A stretch of DNA of 64,000 nt from Brachypodius melanocephalos. Its lineage: Eukaryota > Chordata > Aves > Passeriformes > Pycnonotidae. Position 1 is the first letter of the stretch; each line of letters starts with the position of its first letter. A program made the translations under genes and the position numbers. The notes under the pieces are model-generated. The model worked only from the letters and a program-made list of their open reading frames with translations. It had not been told where the DNA came from and made no database searches. Below are positions 10,304-24,800 of this stretch, piece after piece. The DNA is taken from NCBI GenBank assembly GCA_013398615.1, contig VZSR01000520.1:32154496-32218495 (forward strand), written 5' to 3'.

Positions 10304-13300
10304 AAGCTCCAGTTTTAAAAATGGTTAGGTTTGTCATCTCTTCTGACTATGAACTTCCATTTGGACAAAAGTTTTCAGTTAGATCTTTAGTACATTCCTC
10401 AGTTTCTACTTCTGCACTCTAGACAGTGTTTAGACAGCGTAAGTTTTTCAGATCTAAAGGGATTAATCCCATTTGAGTTATCTACAATGCCATATCAATC
10501 CATAGCCACACAGGCTACAGAGGGTCCCATTAGAGTAAAGAAGATCCAGTTAATAGTCAAGGAGTTTAAGGAACTATTCCTGTGTCCAAAGCAGATATCC
10601 TTCATACTGAAGGATGAATCAAACTTTAAATGTGATTACTCAAATGTGCACTGCCTCATTTCAGCAGATAAACCCCACAATCTTTGTCAAATGTTTCTAA
10701 GCAAAGTACCTTCTTGGCATAATTGCTTCCCTTTGCAGACCCAAAGTAAGTTAAGATGAATTCTAAATACTTTTAATTGATCTCTACCGACACTCTCTCA
10801 CTCTCATTTTTATTTTTCTATTTTTATTCCTAGAAACTTGATCATTTAAAAATTGAACACAAGCATACTAAGAAACATTTCTGCTGTACAGGCAGGCAGC
10901 AGCAATACAAGGTTGGTAGAAAAAGCTTTTTTTCATTTTTCCAACATTATTTGGATATTCACAAATTCAAGCTCTTTAGTATATTGAAATATTCAATTCA
11001 GCTGACACCTGCACAAGTACTACTTTAAATTGCCATTTCTTCTGGCCTAGGTACATCAAATATATTGTAATGGAAATCTTCCATCCACTCTCAGTTAACA
11101 AGCCTATAGGGATAATTTTCAGGACAGAAAAAGGTAAAAATATCCATTTATAAGAATAACTGAGGTATGAGGACAATAATACAGTAATTTAAGTATTCTA
11201 GAAATAGTAGGTTCCTACCCAGAATTTTCCACTCTACATCAAGGAGCAAGAGCTGATGGCTTGCAAGTATACAGATTCAGATTCTGATACGGCAACATAG
11301 AAGTCTGTGAGACTTTTCTTGAGAATCAGCAGCAACTCTGTATTTTCTATATTCTGATATTAACCTGAAGCTCATTGTGGAATTTTGACTCACAAGAGAC
11401 TTGCTTATGAAAGAACCAATAAAAATTTTGTGGCACTTTGTGATTATCTCCATTCCTCAGTTAGGGCACCGAAACCCTTAGGTTTCTCCGAGGCTTCTGC
11501 ATCATAAAGGTTTTAGAATTTCTTTGAATCCCATCAGTCTTCTAAAACCTCCATATTCATTTTTGCAAATATCAAGTTTACATCCAAACTGATCTAAATA
11601 AATCTAGCTTGGTCATTAATATTTGTTTTAATATTTATTGTATTTGTATCTTTGCATGTAATGCCAAGAGACCCTTTTTTACTTCTCAGTAAGCCCATAA
11701 AAACATTTATTCTTTTTTCCTTATCTATAATAGCCCAACCAACATAGGTTACTCCAAAGCCTAAAGCAAAGGTTGGTGGCTAATGGGAACACTGTTCTTG
11801 AAAGCTGTCCTTTAAGTTCATCAAACTAGATAACTGTTATTACTTATTTAAGAGATATTTTGAAAACATTGACTGACACTGAAAAGTATTTTATTAATTA
11901 AAAAATGCATTGAAATTTTAGTAAGTAATGATAGTTTGTTTAATGCATGTTTTTAACATTTTAACATCAGTTGGATTCACTTTCAGATTAATAGTGGGGT
12001 ACATTTAATATTTTATACCTCCCTCACATTATTAGAGGGTAAGAACACAGAGACTTGCTTTAGGCTAGTTTGTTTAACCAGTGACAAATCTGCTGTAATA
12101 AAATATGGATGTCCTTTTGAATTTTTAGAAAGATGGTTTTTCCTAGATGTACACTAGGTAATTACAAGGGAAGATGAAAAATCAAGTGGTTTCCTCAAAG
12201 ATGCACCTTTGACTTTGTATATTTTAAATTCTCCTTTCCATGCTTCCTGACTTCTGCTATCATGAGGAAGTCAACATTATCTGGATTTCTGTTTGTCACT
12301 CATGAATCAACATTTTTTTTGGCCAGAATTTCATTTATGTTTTGGCAAATAACAAATATTGAAGTCTTACGTAACATTGGTATGTCCGTATTTGTAATGG
12401 TTGGTAATGGTCCAACATTAATGCAAATGAGTTGACATTTCTAGAGGCAATTGTCACCTCAGAAAACTCCAACACAGAAAAGTGCATAGGGGTATAAGTC
12501 ACTGAAAGGTTTGGTCTTTTCTGTTTTCCCTTTAATGGTTTACTTTAAATTAAATCTACCATGCTTTAAAAAAACCCCAAACCACCACTATCAAATTCTT
12601 CAAGTATGCAGGCCTGAAGGGATGCAGGATGACTACCTGAAGAAGTCTCTTTTAATACTAACTAATTGAAGACATCTTTTTTTTCATCTGTGGGGTGCCA
12701 AATTACAGTATCAGAGATCAAAAATATTTTTACCCTAATCACGATCTATGTTTTGTCCTACATGAAATTCAAATTCTTCCTGGGTTTCAATAATACAGTC
12801 TGAAAATACTCCATTTTATTGATATTAAAAATTCTTTCCTGTGAGGAGGATGGGTTAATTTTACAAGGTATTTATCAATAAAAAAGTTTAAAAGGTCTAA
12901 AAGTACCATTAGACACAGAAATCAATTTTTGCTGCTACTGAAATGTGAAGTTTGGGTTTGAGTTGGGTTCAAACCAAAATTTTTGTAAATTATAGAATTT
13001 CCTGAGAGATAGGAATAATATTTCTCAGTGATCTCAAGCAAGGATATAAAATTTTCTCTCCGGTTTTCTAGTTGTTTGGCTTGCAAGACAGACTGATATG
13101 TTATGTAGCCAAGCTGAAATTCATAGCATCCACTATTTCATCCTTTGTAACTCCTGCTGGATAAACACACTGTATGTGTCCTTTACATTGCACATCTAGA
13201 GATGCCGTTATTAATTGTATGCTGTATTAAGACCCATTCTGTAAACAATGTAAATTGGAAATCAATATTATATTTAAATACAGTCCTTACTCAAACTTAT

Positions 13301-14936
13301 AGGGCCATCAAAGGTAGGAGTGGCTACTGAAGTACCCAGCTGAGCTGCAACAGATGTCCTCTGCATTCAGAAGAGGTAAACTACAGCTAAGATCTCCTGG
13401 CTGATTTTGAAGGAACTGAAAACCAAACCACATATCTAGATTTTCTCCACTAACCTGATTGCCATTTAATGATCTTTGGAAAGCAAAGGAAGCATTCTTC
13501 TCTTCAGTTTACTTTTCATTTTGTCTGCATTACAGTGATGTAGTAAAGTCCTCTGAGATCATCCGAAGGAACTTACTGCATAAATGTATTGTAAATTGTA
13601 TAAATTTCCAGATCGTGTCCAGCTTTGTGTTGGCAACCCACACCAGACAAGCTGCAAGACACCATTTTCAAGAGATTCCTTTCATTCAAAGTTGTACTAT
13701 GGTAACTGCTCTTCTACTTCTCTTTCACCATATTCTCTGGAAGCATCTCTAACTTCAATACTATCCTCTTATGAAAAAAAAAGAAAGAAAAAAACCCCCA
13801 AACCCTATGCTGATTCCAGTTTTGCTAATGCACATAAAATAAAATAACTTTCTGTCAAAGCATGAGAAGCCTTTTTTCTTCCTCTTTTCTATTCTCCAAG
13901 TAGTTAGTCCAAAAAATATTATTTTTAGATAGACAGATTTTTAGATGAGTGCACTTTGCATTCATTTAACACATAAAATAATGGAGGGATTCACTACAAG
14001 CTGAGAGAATATTAAAAGCTCTTAGCATATCCTTGTAAGAAGCTTCAAACCCATTGGGTATACTATGATGATCACTGTTCACTCAGCAGTCACTCTCTTT
14101 AGCTCATGAATAAAGTAATGCCCTGAAACATTCCCAAAGGCCTCATTGCATTTCTGGCCATGAAGTCTACAGTACTTATCACAATGCCTCCCATGCCTCG
14201 TCTTTTAAGGATCTTAATAAATGTCTTGGAAAAGCAGGATGAACTGTGCCACTTTCCAAAGAAACCAACAGAATAAGGAAAGGGACAAAATATAATAGTG
14301 TAATGTGATAATCATGCATTTCTTGGTATGTGAAATGTGATAGCATTAACAGAGCCAGGTGTTGGAGACACGAGGTATGAAAGTCAAGCGTGCTTGGCTT
14401 CAGATATCAGAGACTAGGGAAGAAACAGAGTGGATTTCCATTCATCCAACATTGAATTGATTGCCACAGTGAAATATTTGGCCCAGCCCCTACCATAGAT
14501 TTTTACCAAAAAACAAACCAAATTTTCCAGAGTACATTAGAAGTGATTTTCATATAGCTGACCTAAGATCAAATCCAATACCCTTTTTAAGTGCTTGAAA
14601 GTTAATTTTCATCAGAAATAAATTTCTTCAATCCTGTGATGATATCCACAGCCTAAAAATTAAGGCTGTACAACACAGGATGTATAAATTCAGAACTTAG
14701 TCACTCTCACTTTTATCTTTACTATTGAAATCAGACAGTCACATTGAAGAAGCAGATATTTCCCTTTATTCACTACAGACAATGCCTTGGGGTTGGTATA
14801 GGGAATGTCAGGTAAATTATATATAAAGCATGTGGAAATATATACATATGTTTAAAGGATTTCAAGTCTACTGGCTGATATTCTGAGTTGGGACTTATCT
14901 ACAAACCCCAAAACAAAGCAGAAGACACCAGAGTAG
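10304..14936. other. AT-rich non-coding sequence
   Basis: Unique sequence with only short open frames (97 codons or fewer) that I do not recognise. It includes an A-rich run near 13771-13800. I see no mobile element. Confidence 0.5.
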
Positions 14937-14937
14937 A

Positions 14938-14978
14938 AATAAATTAATTAAATTAAATTAAATTAAGTTAAATTAAAT
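14938..14978 (+). repeat. (AATTA)n microsatellite
   Basis: About 41 bp of AAATT/AATTA pentamers, roughly eight imperfect units, including one AAGTT variant. Confidence 0.85.
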
Positions 14979-17900
14979 CCTGCCATCCTTAAGGAGGAAA
15001 AAAACCTACTTTATGCATGAGGGAAAATATTATATTATGACAGCTCTTATCAGCAGCTGATAAAAGCAGTGTTAAGTATTTGTGGATGAGACAGCAAGAA
15101 GATATTCAGATCCTGTCCTATGGAAATAGGTGGATTAACAGTACAATGGTGACATTTAATGGTGAAAACTATTTTTAAAACTAGTTTTTTGTCTTTTTGT
15201 CCAGAGAAATTTTGAAATTATATTGATTTTTTAAAATAAATGTATGAAAATATCAGCCTGCATGTCAATGTTTTAATGAAAACCTCAGTTTTTCCTCGAA
15301 AGGTAAAAAGAGGAAAATCAAATTCTAGTAGCTCCACCCATCCATCTATCCTTTGTAAGCAGACTTGGCAGAGTCATTTTTCCATCATTAATGGTATGTT
15401 CAGAGGTCACATTATTAAAAAGAGTTCCAAGTAAATAGAATGAGAATAGTAAATGCCTAATTTTACTGTGCCAAATTTTGAAGACTTACAGCATTATACT
15501 GGGAAAATGTTGGTCTCAGACTTCCACCAGTCTTTAATGCTTTAATATTCTTCATTGAAGTAAGGATCATTTCAAACTGTATTTAATGTGACAATGCTTT
15601 AAAATATACTGTAAAATACAGCAGCATTTAACAAAGTGAATGCAAATTCTTCATGCAATCCAACACTGTTTTCAGGACAAGCTGAACTTTTATCATTACT
15701 AATTGGCAGGATGATTTATTTCCTTCAATGAAAATGTTTCATGTGTGTAAACATTTTATTAATATATACACTGTTACACCGCTATAGTATTCAATTTTTT
15801 AAAATATCTTCTTCTGTTTTTGTATGTTTCCCCAGTTTGGTTAGGAATGGCAGATAAACTAAAATGTATTTAGTAGCCCATTTTTCTTTTTCATTTTTTT
15901 GAGCATCATCAGAGTATTAAGAGATCATACACATTTACACTGAACAAGGAGGATAAATGTGATTGTTATCCTATACAGTAGCAAAAAGCTTTCATCAAAA
16001 TGATGAATTCAAACAAATGCTTCACTCTGAGATCAAGTTATATTAATAAGTGACTTCTAGATTAAATTCTCTGCCCCAGTTATCGTAATAGCCAGTCCAT
16101 ATTTATAGCCATTGCAGCAAAAATTGTCCAATTTGTACTTCTGCACATTCATGAACATTTACACTTCAGGAAGTTTTTAGAAAATCAAATCTCACTAATA
16201 AGTAAGGCACAGTTCCTTGGTTTAGCGAGTTATGGCCTAGTTTCTCCATAAAATGATCATAATGACCCAATTCTCTTTAAAAGAGAAAATGACAATCACT
16301 TCTCCCTTCATCTAGATTTTTCTCTGAGGATTACTGTATTTGTCTTTCATGTAAAACACATGTTTCTTGTAATCAAATAATATGATGACAATTACTAAAA
16401 ATACATCTCCTGTTTATAATTTAACAAGAACTTATTAGACATTATGCTGTAAACATTATAAAGCATTCTTATAACCATCACTATGTGTAAATATCTTCAC
16501 CTTGCTGATGACTGTTTTTTAATTAAAAGGTCCTATAATATATTTCGTGTCATTATTTTTGACACATTAGGAATAGCCCTACAACCACCATAAAATTATG
16601 GATTGTAGTGGGAAGCTGACTTTCAAAGCTCATTGAAAATACATGTTAGCTGCTATATTTCAGTTTCATTTTAAAGACACTACCTACTAGAAAACATAAC
16701 TCAGACTTTTATCTATATTTGTCTAGAACTTAGTAATGTTATAAAGAGCTCTGGAGAGAACTGTGACTGAATGAGTTTGGAGGAGGTTCACTTCAGCTAG
16801 CATAAATCCATGAAATATCATCAGCTGGCTCATTTTGTCATGTTGAGTGCATTTACTCTACAGACTTAATAGCACTTTATGCTATTGTTTACAGCCTGAT
16901 GTCACTCTGCTTTTAGGCCATATGACACCATTTTCAGACATTTCTATTCATCAAGCCTACAAGGGGATATATGTCAAAACCAGCAGCAGCAAAGATGCCA
17001 ATGGTAAGACATTAGGCAAACGTTTTCCCCTATATAGAAAAAGCAGAAGAAAGAACAGGCATACTTATTTATTTTCAGTTCCTCTTTCAGGAATATTTTC
17101 AGTGACAAAGAAAATATCCAGTGAACCTCTAGATACGAGGCACACACACGCTGATACTATTGAAAAGGGCGTTCTGTTTCTTTTTGACACAGTTTAAAGT
17201 CATCCACGTTTTTTCGGCCATTACTACTGAAATCACTGCAGTTTAAAATGCTTTGGATCTGCTTACATATTATTTGTGTAGCTGAGCACACCTAAGTAAC
17301 CTCTCAGCAAGCCATCTGAGCCTTTGCAGGGGTGTGAGGAAATGGCCAGTGGGAGGGAGGTACAGCTTGTTACATGTGTGACTGCTCCAGAAATCATACC
17401 TTCACAGATGGCATGCAAAGGAAGCAACTTTGTATGACCTCTGAGGCAGAGAAAACAATTTCAGTCCTGTTAGTGAATAAAAGAATACCTAAAAAAAGAA
17501 AAGAATGTTTAAAGGCTTGGTTTAGCTATTTGACTGACGGAGAAACTAATCCAAATGCTTTGGCTCCCAGGACATCAAAGAGGTACACCCACATATGAGA
17601 AAGGCATAAAGATACAGTGCTAAGATAATAAAAACTGTTTCTAATAACTTCTGCCATTTCTTTCCCTTGAACACTGTTTTCTTGTGTCTTTACTTCACTA
17701 GTGCATCAATTCATAGCTTTTTGAATACTTTCTGTTACTACTCTCCATCTCATAAAGAAGAGAGTGGAACTGAAGAAAGCTGAAGCAGAACAGCAGTGAC
17801 AGTCAAAAATAAAGGTTCTTTATAAAAAAGTAAGGATTCAGTTTCTCAAATTAAATAACCAAAAGGTAAATTGTGTAGCTCTTCAAAATCATGAATGACA

Positions 17901-20900
17901 CAATAGATGGTTATCAACTGTTTGTACTCTCTTGCAAATTTGGAGCAACGGAGCATCAGATAAAGCTGAGGAAGACAATTTCCAATAGGAATGATTCTCC
18001 ATATAACAGGTCATTGAGCTATCTAGCTCCTTTCCAAAAAAAAAAAAAAAAGTGTTGGGAGTTAAAGGTCTGTTTTGGTAACCCATGGCAAGCATATCTC
18101 CTTTTTTAAAGGGTTTTGAGCACAATAGTCATGCTAGAGCTCAGAAAGCCCCAGAACTGGAGTCTGGAAAATATTAAATGGATGGATCACCTCTGTGTGC
18201 TGCATTTGTACTCTTCTCTAGCCATCTACTTGAGTTGATTATCAGGGTAAATAAACTGGATCATTTTTTGTGGTGGTTTTGGGATAGTCTGTTTTTTTTT
18301 TGTTTTGTCTGATACAGGATATATGGGCTATTCTTCCAGTTTTTATGTTTTCATTTTGGTTTTCAATAAAAAAGGAAGAGACTAAAATCCTTTATTGTTT
18401 GAGCCTCTCTGTGTTCCTCTAACAAGTATGCAATTTAGAGCTAGTCCAATTCCCAGTTACCTATGACTCATTTTAGAGAGCTCTCAAAGAAGTTTTCAAA
18501 GGAAAAATAAAACACTACATCTTCAAACAAGTCTCTCAAAAAACGATTCTGGTCGTTTTAAAGGAGCTGGACTTTCTCAGTCTTTGTTAAGAGGAATACA
18601 ATTGGTTTAAGCAACATTCTGGATTTTTGGTATAAGGGTAATTCACGATTTAGAGTGTCAATGAGGTAGAGAATATTTATACACTGCTTTAAAACTAGTT
18701 TTCCAAAATAGAGAGGCATGACCAAGAATAAAAACTTATTTTCCTAATGAAATAAAATTAAGGGATTTTTTTCTACAAGACTGTGGCTCAGGACAGAAAG
18801 ATCAGGGATCCTGTGCAATGTAGATGAACTAGAAGCAGAACAAACTAGAGGACAAATTTTAAAGTTAAGAAAGGTTTTATAAGGAGAAGGAGATACATCA
18901 GATTATAGAGAACAGTAGTTTGTGGATGGAATTCCGATTCTAAGAGATGAAAATCCTTTGTAGTATATCTGTCTTTCACAGTTACTCTGGAAATTATTAC
19001 AGTCTTTGACATGTGGAAATTAGGACAGAAGGGAAAGGCAATGGGCCTGGCTCAAATTCCAGTAGTTTGTGTGTCTCATTTCAAATGTGAAAATATTTAG
19101 AGCATTTCAAAAATTGTTTGATTTAAGATTCCAATAACAACTGGAATAAATTGTCAGTAAGACTTCAGTTTCCATCAAGTAATTATGGCTGGTTCAGAAC
19201 ATATTGCAAGTCTGGTTCTATGAATTGCTTATTTAGAGGGTTTTTTTTTTTTACTTTAACATGCTTTCTAAAAATTCAAAAAAGGTTTCTAGCATGCACA
19301 CTATCAAAGCTAATTAATTTTAATAGTGACTGTTTAACACCAAAATACATAATTTAATAAATAAGACAAGACTTCCTTGTTTGATGAAATCTAGATGAAA
19401 TCCTACAAATAAGGTTAAGATTTCATAAAGGTTTCAGAAATATTTCTGATTTTAAGAAGCTCCAGGATTAGAGGAGATACAATTTTTTGTTATTATCAGC
19501 CTAATCCAGCAGGTCTGAGAGAAGGCTTAGCTGGACTAATTTCTCTGGGATTGTTCACTACTTCTTTACAGCCTAGACCCCAAATTTCTGCATTGCTTCT
19601 GATAAAAAACCCCTCATGATTATGAAATCCCTGTGCATGTAACAGAAGCACAGAGTTGGCCATAGGACTGGCTTTGCTAATCAGAGTGTTCCTTTCCTCA
19701 CTTTTATGCTCTTTACATCAGAGTTGTTGCAATTACTCTGACACACACTCTTTAAGTGAGTACTTAAAGATTCCACAGCTCCTTGCCTTTACAATTTTTG
19801 TTTCACCAGTGTGCTGCAGCAGACAAAAAGAGCACTCTGTTAAATTGTGGAGATGAACTCAAACTAGTATGTTGACAGCTGGTGGGACAACCTCACCAGA
19901 CAAGAGAGGTCGTGATGATTAGAGTGGGGTCTGAAAACCTCTGAATCCCCTACAATAGCTGAGCTGCCTGATCTGCATATGAAATGTAGCTTTTCTGTTT
20001 CACTGGGATCTCTTTCCATCCTGCACTTGGAGAAAGGAACTGATTATCTGAGGTAACATTAAAAATTACAGTCTGATTTCATACACTTACATTATTTCAC
20101 CCTATTTTTTCCTGATGTTTCATATCCTTTACTCTTCACCCTGGTAACAGCACTCCAAAGTTTGTTTGAGTATTTAAAGAAAGAAATATCTTTTGAATAA
20201 TGAAATCAACTCTTCTACTTCTTCTTCTCCCAAGACTACAGATTATCTTACTATAGATTTTGTTCTCTCCCAAATGGTATGGAATTTGAAGCCTGACAGA
20301 ACAAATGAAGACTTAACCTTTCTTTTAAATCTCCCTGTAAGTAGAAAAAAATGTTATCTCTGTCTCTGGAAACACTTTCTTCTGTTTTTCTTTGGAGATG
20401 AAGAGTTACCAAAAAGTCAACTTTACTCATGAAATAGGAAAATATTACTAAAGAATTTTTATGAAGGCGAAAAGTATCAACAAAATACTGTATCTTTTAA
20501 AAGATTTTACCTTACAGGCTATTCTGAAGTAACAAAGTCAGCCATGCAAGATACATGTCCTGTGGATTTCACACAGGGATAGATGACTGAGGAATATTTT
20601 GTCATTTCATGTGCTAAATCATTTCTGCCTGTAAAGTAGTCTTTATTTTATTATTTTGAAACTGATAAAATACATAAAAGAGATGTTGTTTTACAATATG
20701 TGAATTTTATTTGCCAATTTCAAATAATTATTTGCCAAAGCACTCACTTGATAAACCTCCATTTATAAATAGTTACACTAGTGTGCATCTTTCATTTTAT
20801 CCACTCTATCTCCATGTTCGGTTTTCTTGCCTCTGCTGAGCAATTTTTTCACCTTTTTCTTCTAAGACACTGTCATCTAGTTCTGGTATGAGAGTTTAGA

Positions 20901-21780
20901 TCAATCAACTAGAACTACCAGATTTTGCAAAGAGGAGCTGATTGCCTTGAGGATGGCAGGTGATATTTGTCAGTCTAATTGGAGCACAGCAGTGCAAGAA
21001 AGCCGAATCTGCCTGTGAATCTGCTGAAATCCTGTCTGTGTTAGGAGAGGAAGAATAAGGCTTAAACTACAGCAAACAGCTGTGCAACTTTATGACATTA
21101 CAGTCAGCCACTAATTTGTTGTATTTCCTATGTTCCAAATGTTACCCCCCACAGAGCTTGTTGCAAACAAAATTTCATGATTGTCTTCAATTAAAAAAAG
21201 CTGTGGTGGATTGTTCATTTGAGTTCGTGCTTTAAAAGAACTTGCTGAGCTGATATCCAACAGGAAAGAGGCAAGAAAATTCTGGAGGAATAGTCAGCAT
21301 TGCAGCAGGGATGCAGAAAATGTCATCTCTATCTGCTGGCTTTAAGTAGAAGCTTACTCCCAGCAGTGCCAGGGCTTGGTGCACGACTTGTGCAGAAGAC
21401 AACTGAAAATCTGGTATGGTAGTTAAACACTCCTTTAGAAGTGACAATAGTAAGTCAAAATTTTTCAGCCTAAGCAGAGAACTGAACTTGATTTTTCCCT
21501 CTCTAATAGTCTTCTGGGATTCAGGCAGCAGGGAAGCGGATCTGAGCCTTTTACATAATAAAGAAAATACATACACTAGGCTCATGATTCTACACAGCAC
21601 CTTGAGCTCAAAATACCTACAGATGAGGTACCCCAGCAGCTAAATTCTAAGAACTTATTATCTTTGTTATATCTAGTTTTTAATCCCTCATTTTTTAATC
21701 CTCTGAAGTTTCTGGATATTCCCAAAGAGGAATGAAATAGAGAGAGAAAGATATCAGAAGAGAAAGGGCACACTCTTGCA
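14979..21780. other. AT-rich non-coding sequence
   Basis: Unique sequence. It contains a 15-A run near 18039-18053, T runs near 18292 and 19242, and scattered open frames up to 122 codons (21232-21600, minus strand) without recognisable homology. I see no repeat family. Confidence 0.5.
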
Positions 21781-21810
21781 AGCATATGTTATGTCTGCAA
21801 GACATATGCT
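21781..21810. repeat. Short inverted repeat, 9-bp perfect arms
   Basis: AGCATATGT at 21781-21789 is the reverse complement of ACATATGCT at 21802-21810, with a 12-base loop. The loop and right arm also echo the left arm as a direct repeat (ATATGTTATGT and ATATGCTATGT). Confidence 0.6.
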
Positions 21811-24800
21811 ATGTGGTAAACACATAACTTCATCTAAAGAAGGTACATCCTACTGGCTACAGCATTCCCCAGTGTTAATGATGATTCAGAACCCCCCCCA
21901 AACCTCTTCAGGTATTTATGACTATGCCATAAAGGTGGAGGTTTTCTAAATATTAAACAGTAAAATTCCATTACTGTCTCAATGACGAAGATTTATTCAC
22001 TGGTTTTCTGCAGGGGCTTCAGCCATCCAACCAAGATACTTCTCAGGGTAAAGTAGAAGTTTTCAATGGGCTCATGCCTTAGAATAAACCTTAATACATC
22101 TTTTCTTACATGACAGATATAAAATGAAATTAAGTGCATTACTCTAAGAAGTTTAATCTCTGCAGACCATGACATTTCTTAGATTTCTCAAAAGGAAATT
22201 TTTTTTCCAGTGGAGAATGTGAAAAGTGTATCTGTCCTATCACTGTAGTTTAAATTGGATGAATGTCATACCAAATAATGGAAAAAATGGCATTGGAAGT
22301 AGATCACCCTTTTTTTTTTTTTTTGTCAAGTTAAGAACTAGCACACAGAACAACACAGAAATACAGTGCAGGTGAAAGAGTTGAAACTCTTTACTTGAAA
22401 ATACTAAGTACTATTTTTTTATTGAAATACAGTAGAGGGTAAAGATTTGAAACCAGTGAAGACCTGTGGATGCTATTTGCTGGTCTGACCTACCCTCTTT
22501 TGAACTTCAATTCTTTGTATTAACCTATAAGTTACTTTACTTCTGCTCTGGTTAGGACATTCAGGAGGAAAACTTTTTCAGAAAAGGAACAAAAATACCT
22601 TTTTACTTTTACACACACACATTTAATGGCAGGGTCATAGCCTACAAAGTCTCCTGTTGCTATTGTTAAAGCACAATATATTTGATAGGGTATATAATAT
22701 TTTATACCTGCTCCACATAAACAGCTAAGATGTCCAAACAAAAACTTTCAGTCTAGTGAAAGAATTCTTTGCTTAGATCAAACAGAAGAATTCAACCCTA
22801 GCAAATCTAATTTCAGTTCTGTAACCTAGGATCACAAACACAAATAGGTTTAGGCACTAATTTGGGAATTCTGTTAATTACACCTGGAGTTGTGACCCTC
22901 AGCTGCCACCTTTGGTTGTGAACTTCAAGGCTCTCAGCACCTTCAGATTTCTCTTCTGTGTGGCCATGAGGTGTCTCAGTTACTAGGGAAGTGGTGATTC
23001 TCACAAGCTCTTACCCTGTTGCTGTTCCTTCCCTGTCCCCCTGTGCTGGACAGGCCTGGCCTGTTTGTAAGGGCAGGATAACGGGACAAGAGCGAGTCAG
23101 GAGCATCACAGAACCCACCAGTGGGTGTGATCCTATCAGCAAATGGGCTTCTCCACATGAACCGTCAGAGAAAAGAGAGGAAAATCATCAGGAGCAATGA
23201 GTGCTAAGATGACTGAGATCTTTGAATGGAGAGGCTTACTTTGCCAGAGGAAAATGAGTGTAAACTATTTTGAAAATGCAAATTAGGCTGATTATGCCTC
23301 TGACCTTTTCCTTATGTGTGCACACATGGCTAGAAAACCAAAGCTTTCCAATTCTTTGGTGACAATTCACTGTCAATAAATCACCTGAAAAATAAAAGGT
23401 GAATATTTTATTCTTATGCTATTCCTGTCTCAGATAATTTTATGGTATGTTGGTTATTTTCACCCTGCCAGACACCTAGCATCACTTTTGATTGAATTGC
23501 AGGAGGCTTAAAAATTTCAAGATGGACTTTTATTCTTTCATATAGTTTTTTAAAACAATGACAAATGCATAGCAAAGCTCTTTGGCTCTTGCAAGTTCAC
23601 TAATAAACCAGATGTGCTATGAATTAGTCCTTAGGGCCTAATATGCAAATATTGATGGTGCTGATAATCACTGGGCCCTACTTTTTATAATTGTTTTTAC
23701 CTTCATTACCTTCTATTATCTCCCATAAGAAATCCATTTTCCACTATGATGTCTGATACATGCAATGAAGCACCTATCAAGGGTTTAATGGTCTGCCTTT
23801 TGAACAATTGATTTAAATCTCCTTTATGATTCTTAGGAAGGACCAGAAGATAATGAGACCATGAGCACAGAACAGTCACTGATCATTTTCAGCCACTGAA
23901 ACCTAATACAGAGGCTTACTGGTCCTATCTATGATATACACACAAGATATTCCATCATAAATATTCTGAGGTGGTTTGCCTAGTTCTAGGATTAAGAAAA
24001 GCTTTGCCATAATCATGTTACAATGAAAAAACAATACAGATTCAACAGCAGAATTTTTGTCCAAACTCTGTTGAGTCCTGCTGCAAAGAAATAGTATTCA
24101 GGTATGTAGGTTAGTTCCCAAATTATAGCTTTGTACAAAGGAGACAGTAAATTATTATCATCTGCAAAGTAAACTTTATTACTGAATGAACATTCTTCCT
24201 CCTTTCAAATATTTTTCTATCTTATTATTTTTCTAATTTTTTTCTCAGCTGCTAAAATTATGGCCTAATCCACCCATGTATTTGCTTCTACAGGATTTTT
24301 GTCCTGTACACTGTCTTTACAGAGATTAAGTGATTATGCACAAATAATTGAAAGTAATTGACAGGTCTTGTTCTGGCCTTACAGTGTAAGTCTGCTGCCA
24401 CCTATAGATAAATCACAATTTTTGCAAGCAGATATGATGTATCATTTGAAAAAGATTGCCAGGGGAGCAGTACTGCTGCTGTGGGGACCTTCTGTGGCAG
24501 AAAAATTAGTGGCTGACTGCACTACTGGGAACAGTGTACAAAGAATTATCAGTTCTTGGGTTGATAAATGAATCTGCCTAGCACGTCAATGGCAGATACC
24601 ACTGGGGAATAGTAGTGATAATGTGCAATAGGCAAAGGGTAAATAAAAACAGAAAAAACCCAGAGGAGGTCATGTTTTAGGGATGTGATTTTTGTTTTCT
24701 CTCTCAGAAACAGCAAGTTCACATTAAAGGTTATCCAACATACATACATTATTAACTGGGGACAGCAAAAGAGGACAGGACAGAATAGGGAATGTGATAA

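Noticed and set aside
21232..21600. 122-codon minus-strand frame
   Set aside because: Leucine/serine-rich with no motif I recognise, no supporting splice or promoter signals, and overlapped by another frame on the plus strand.
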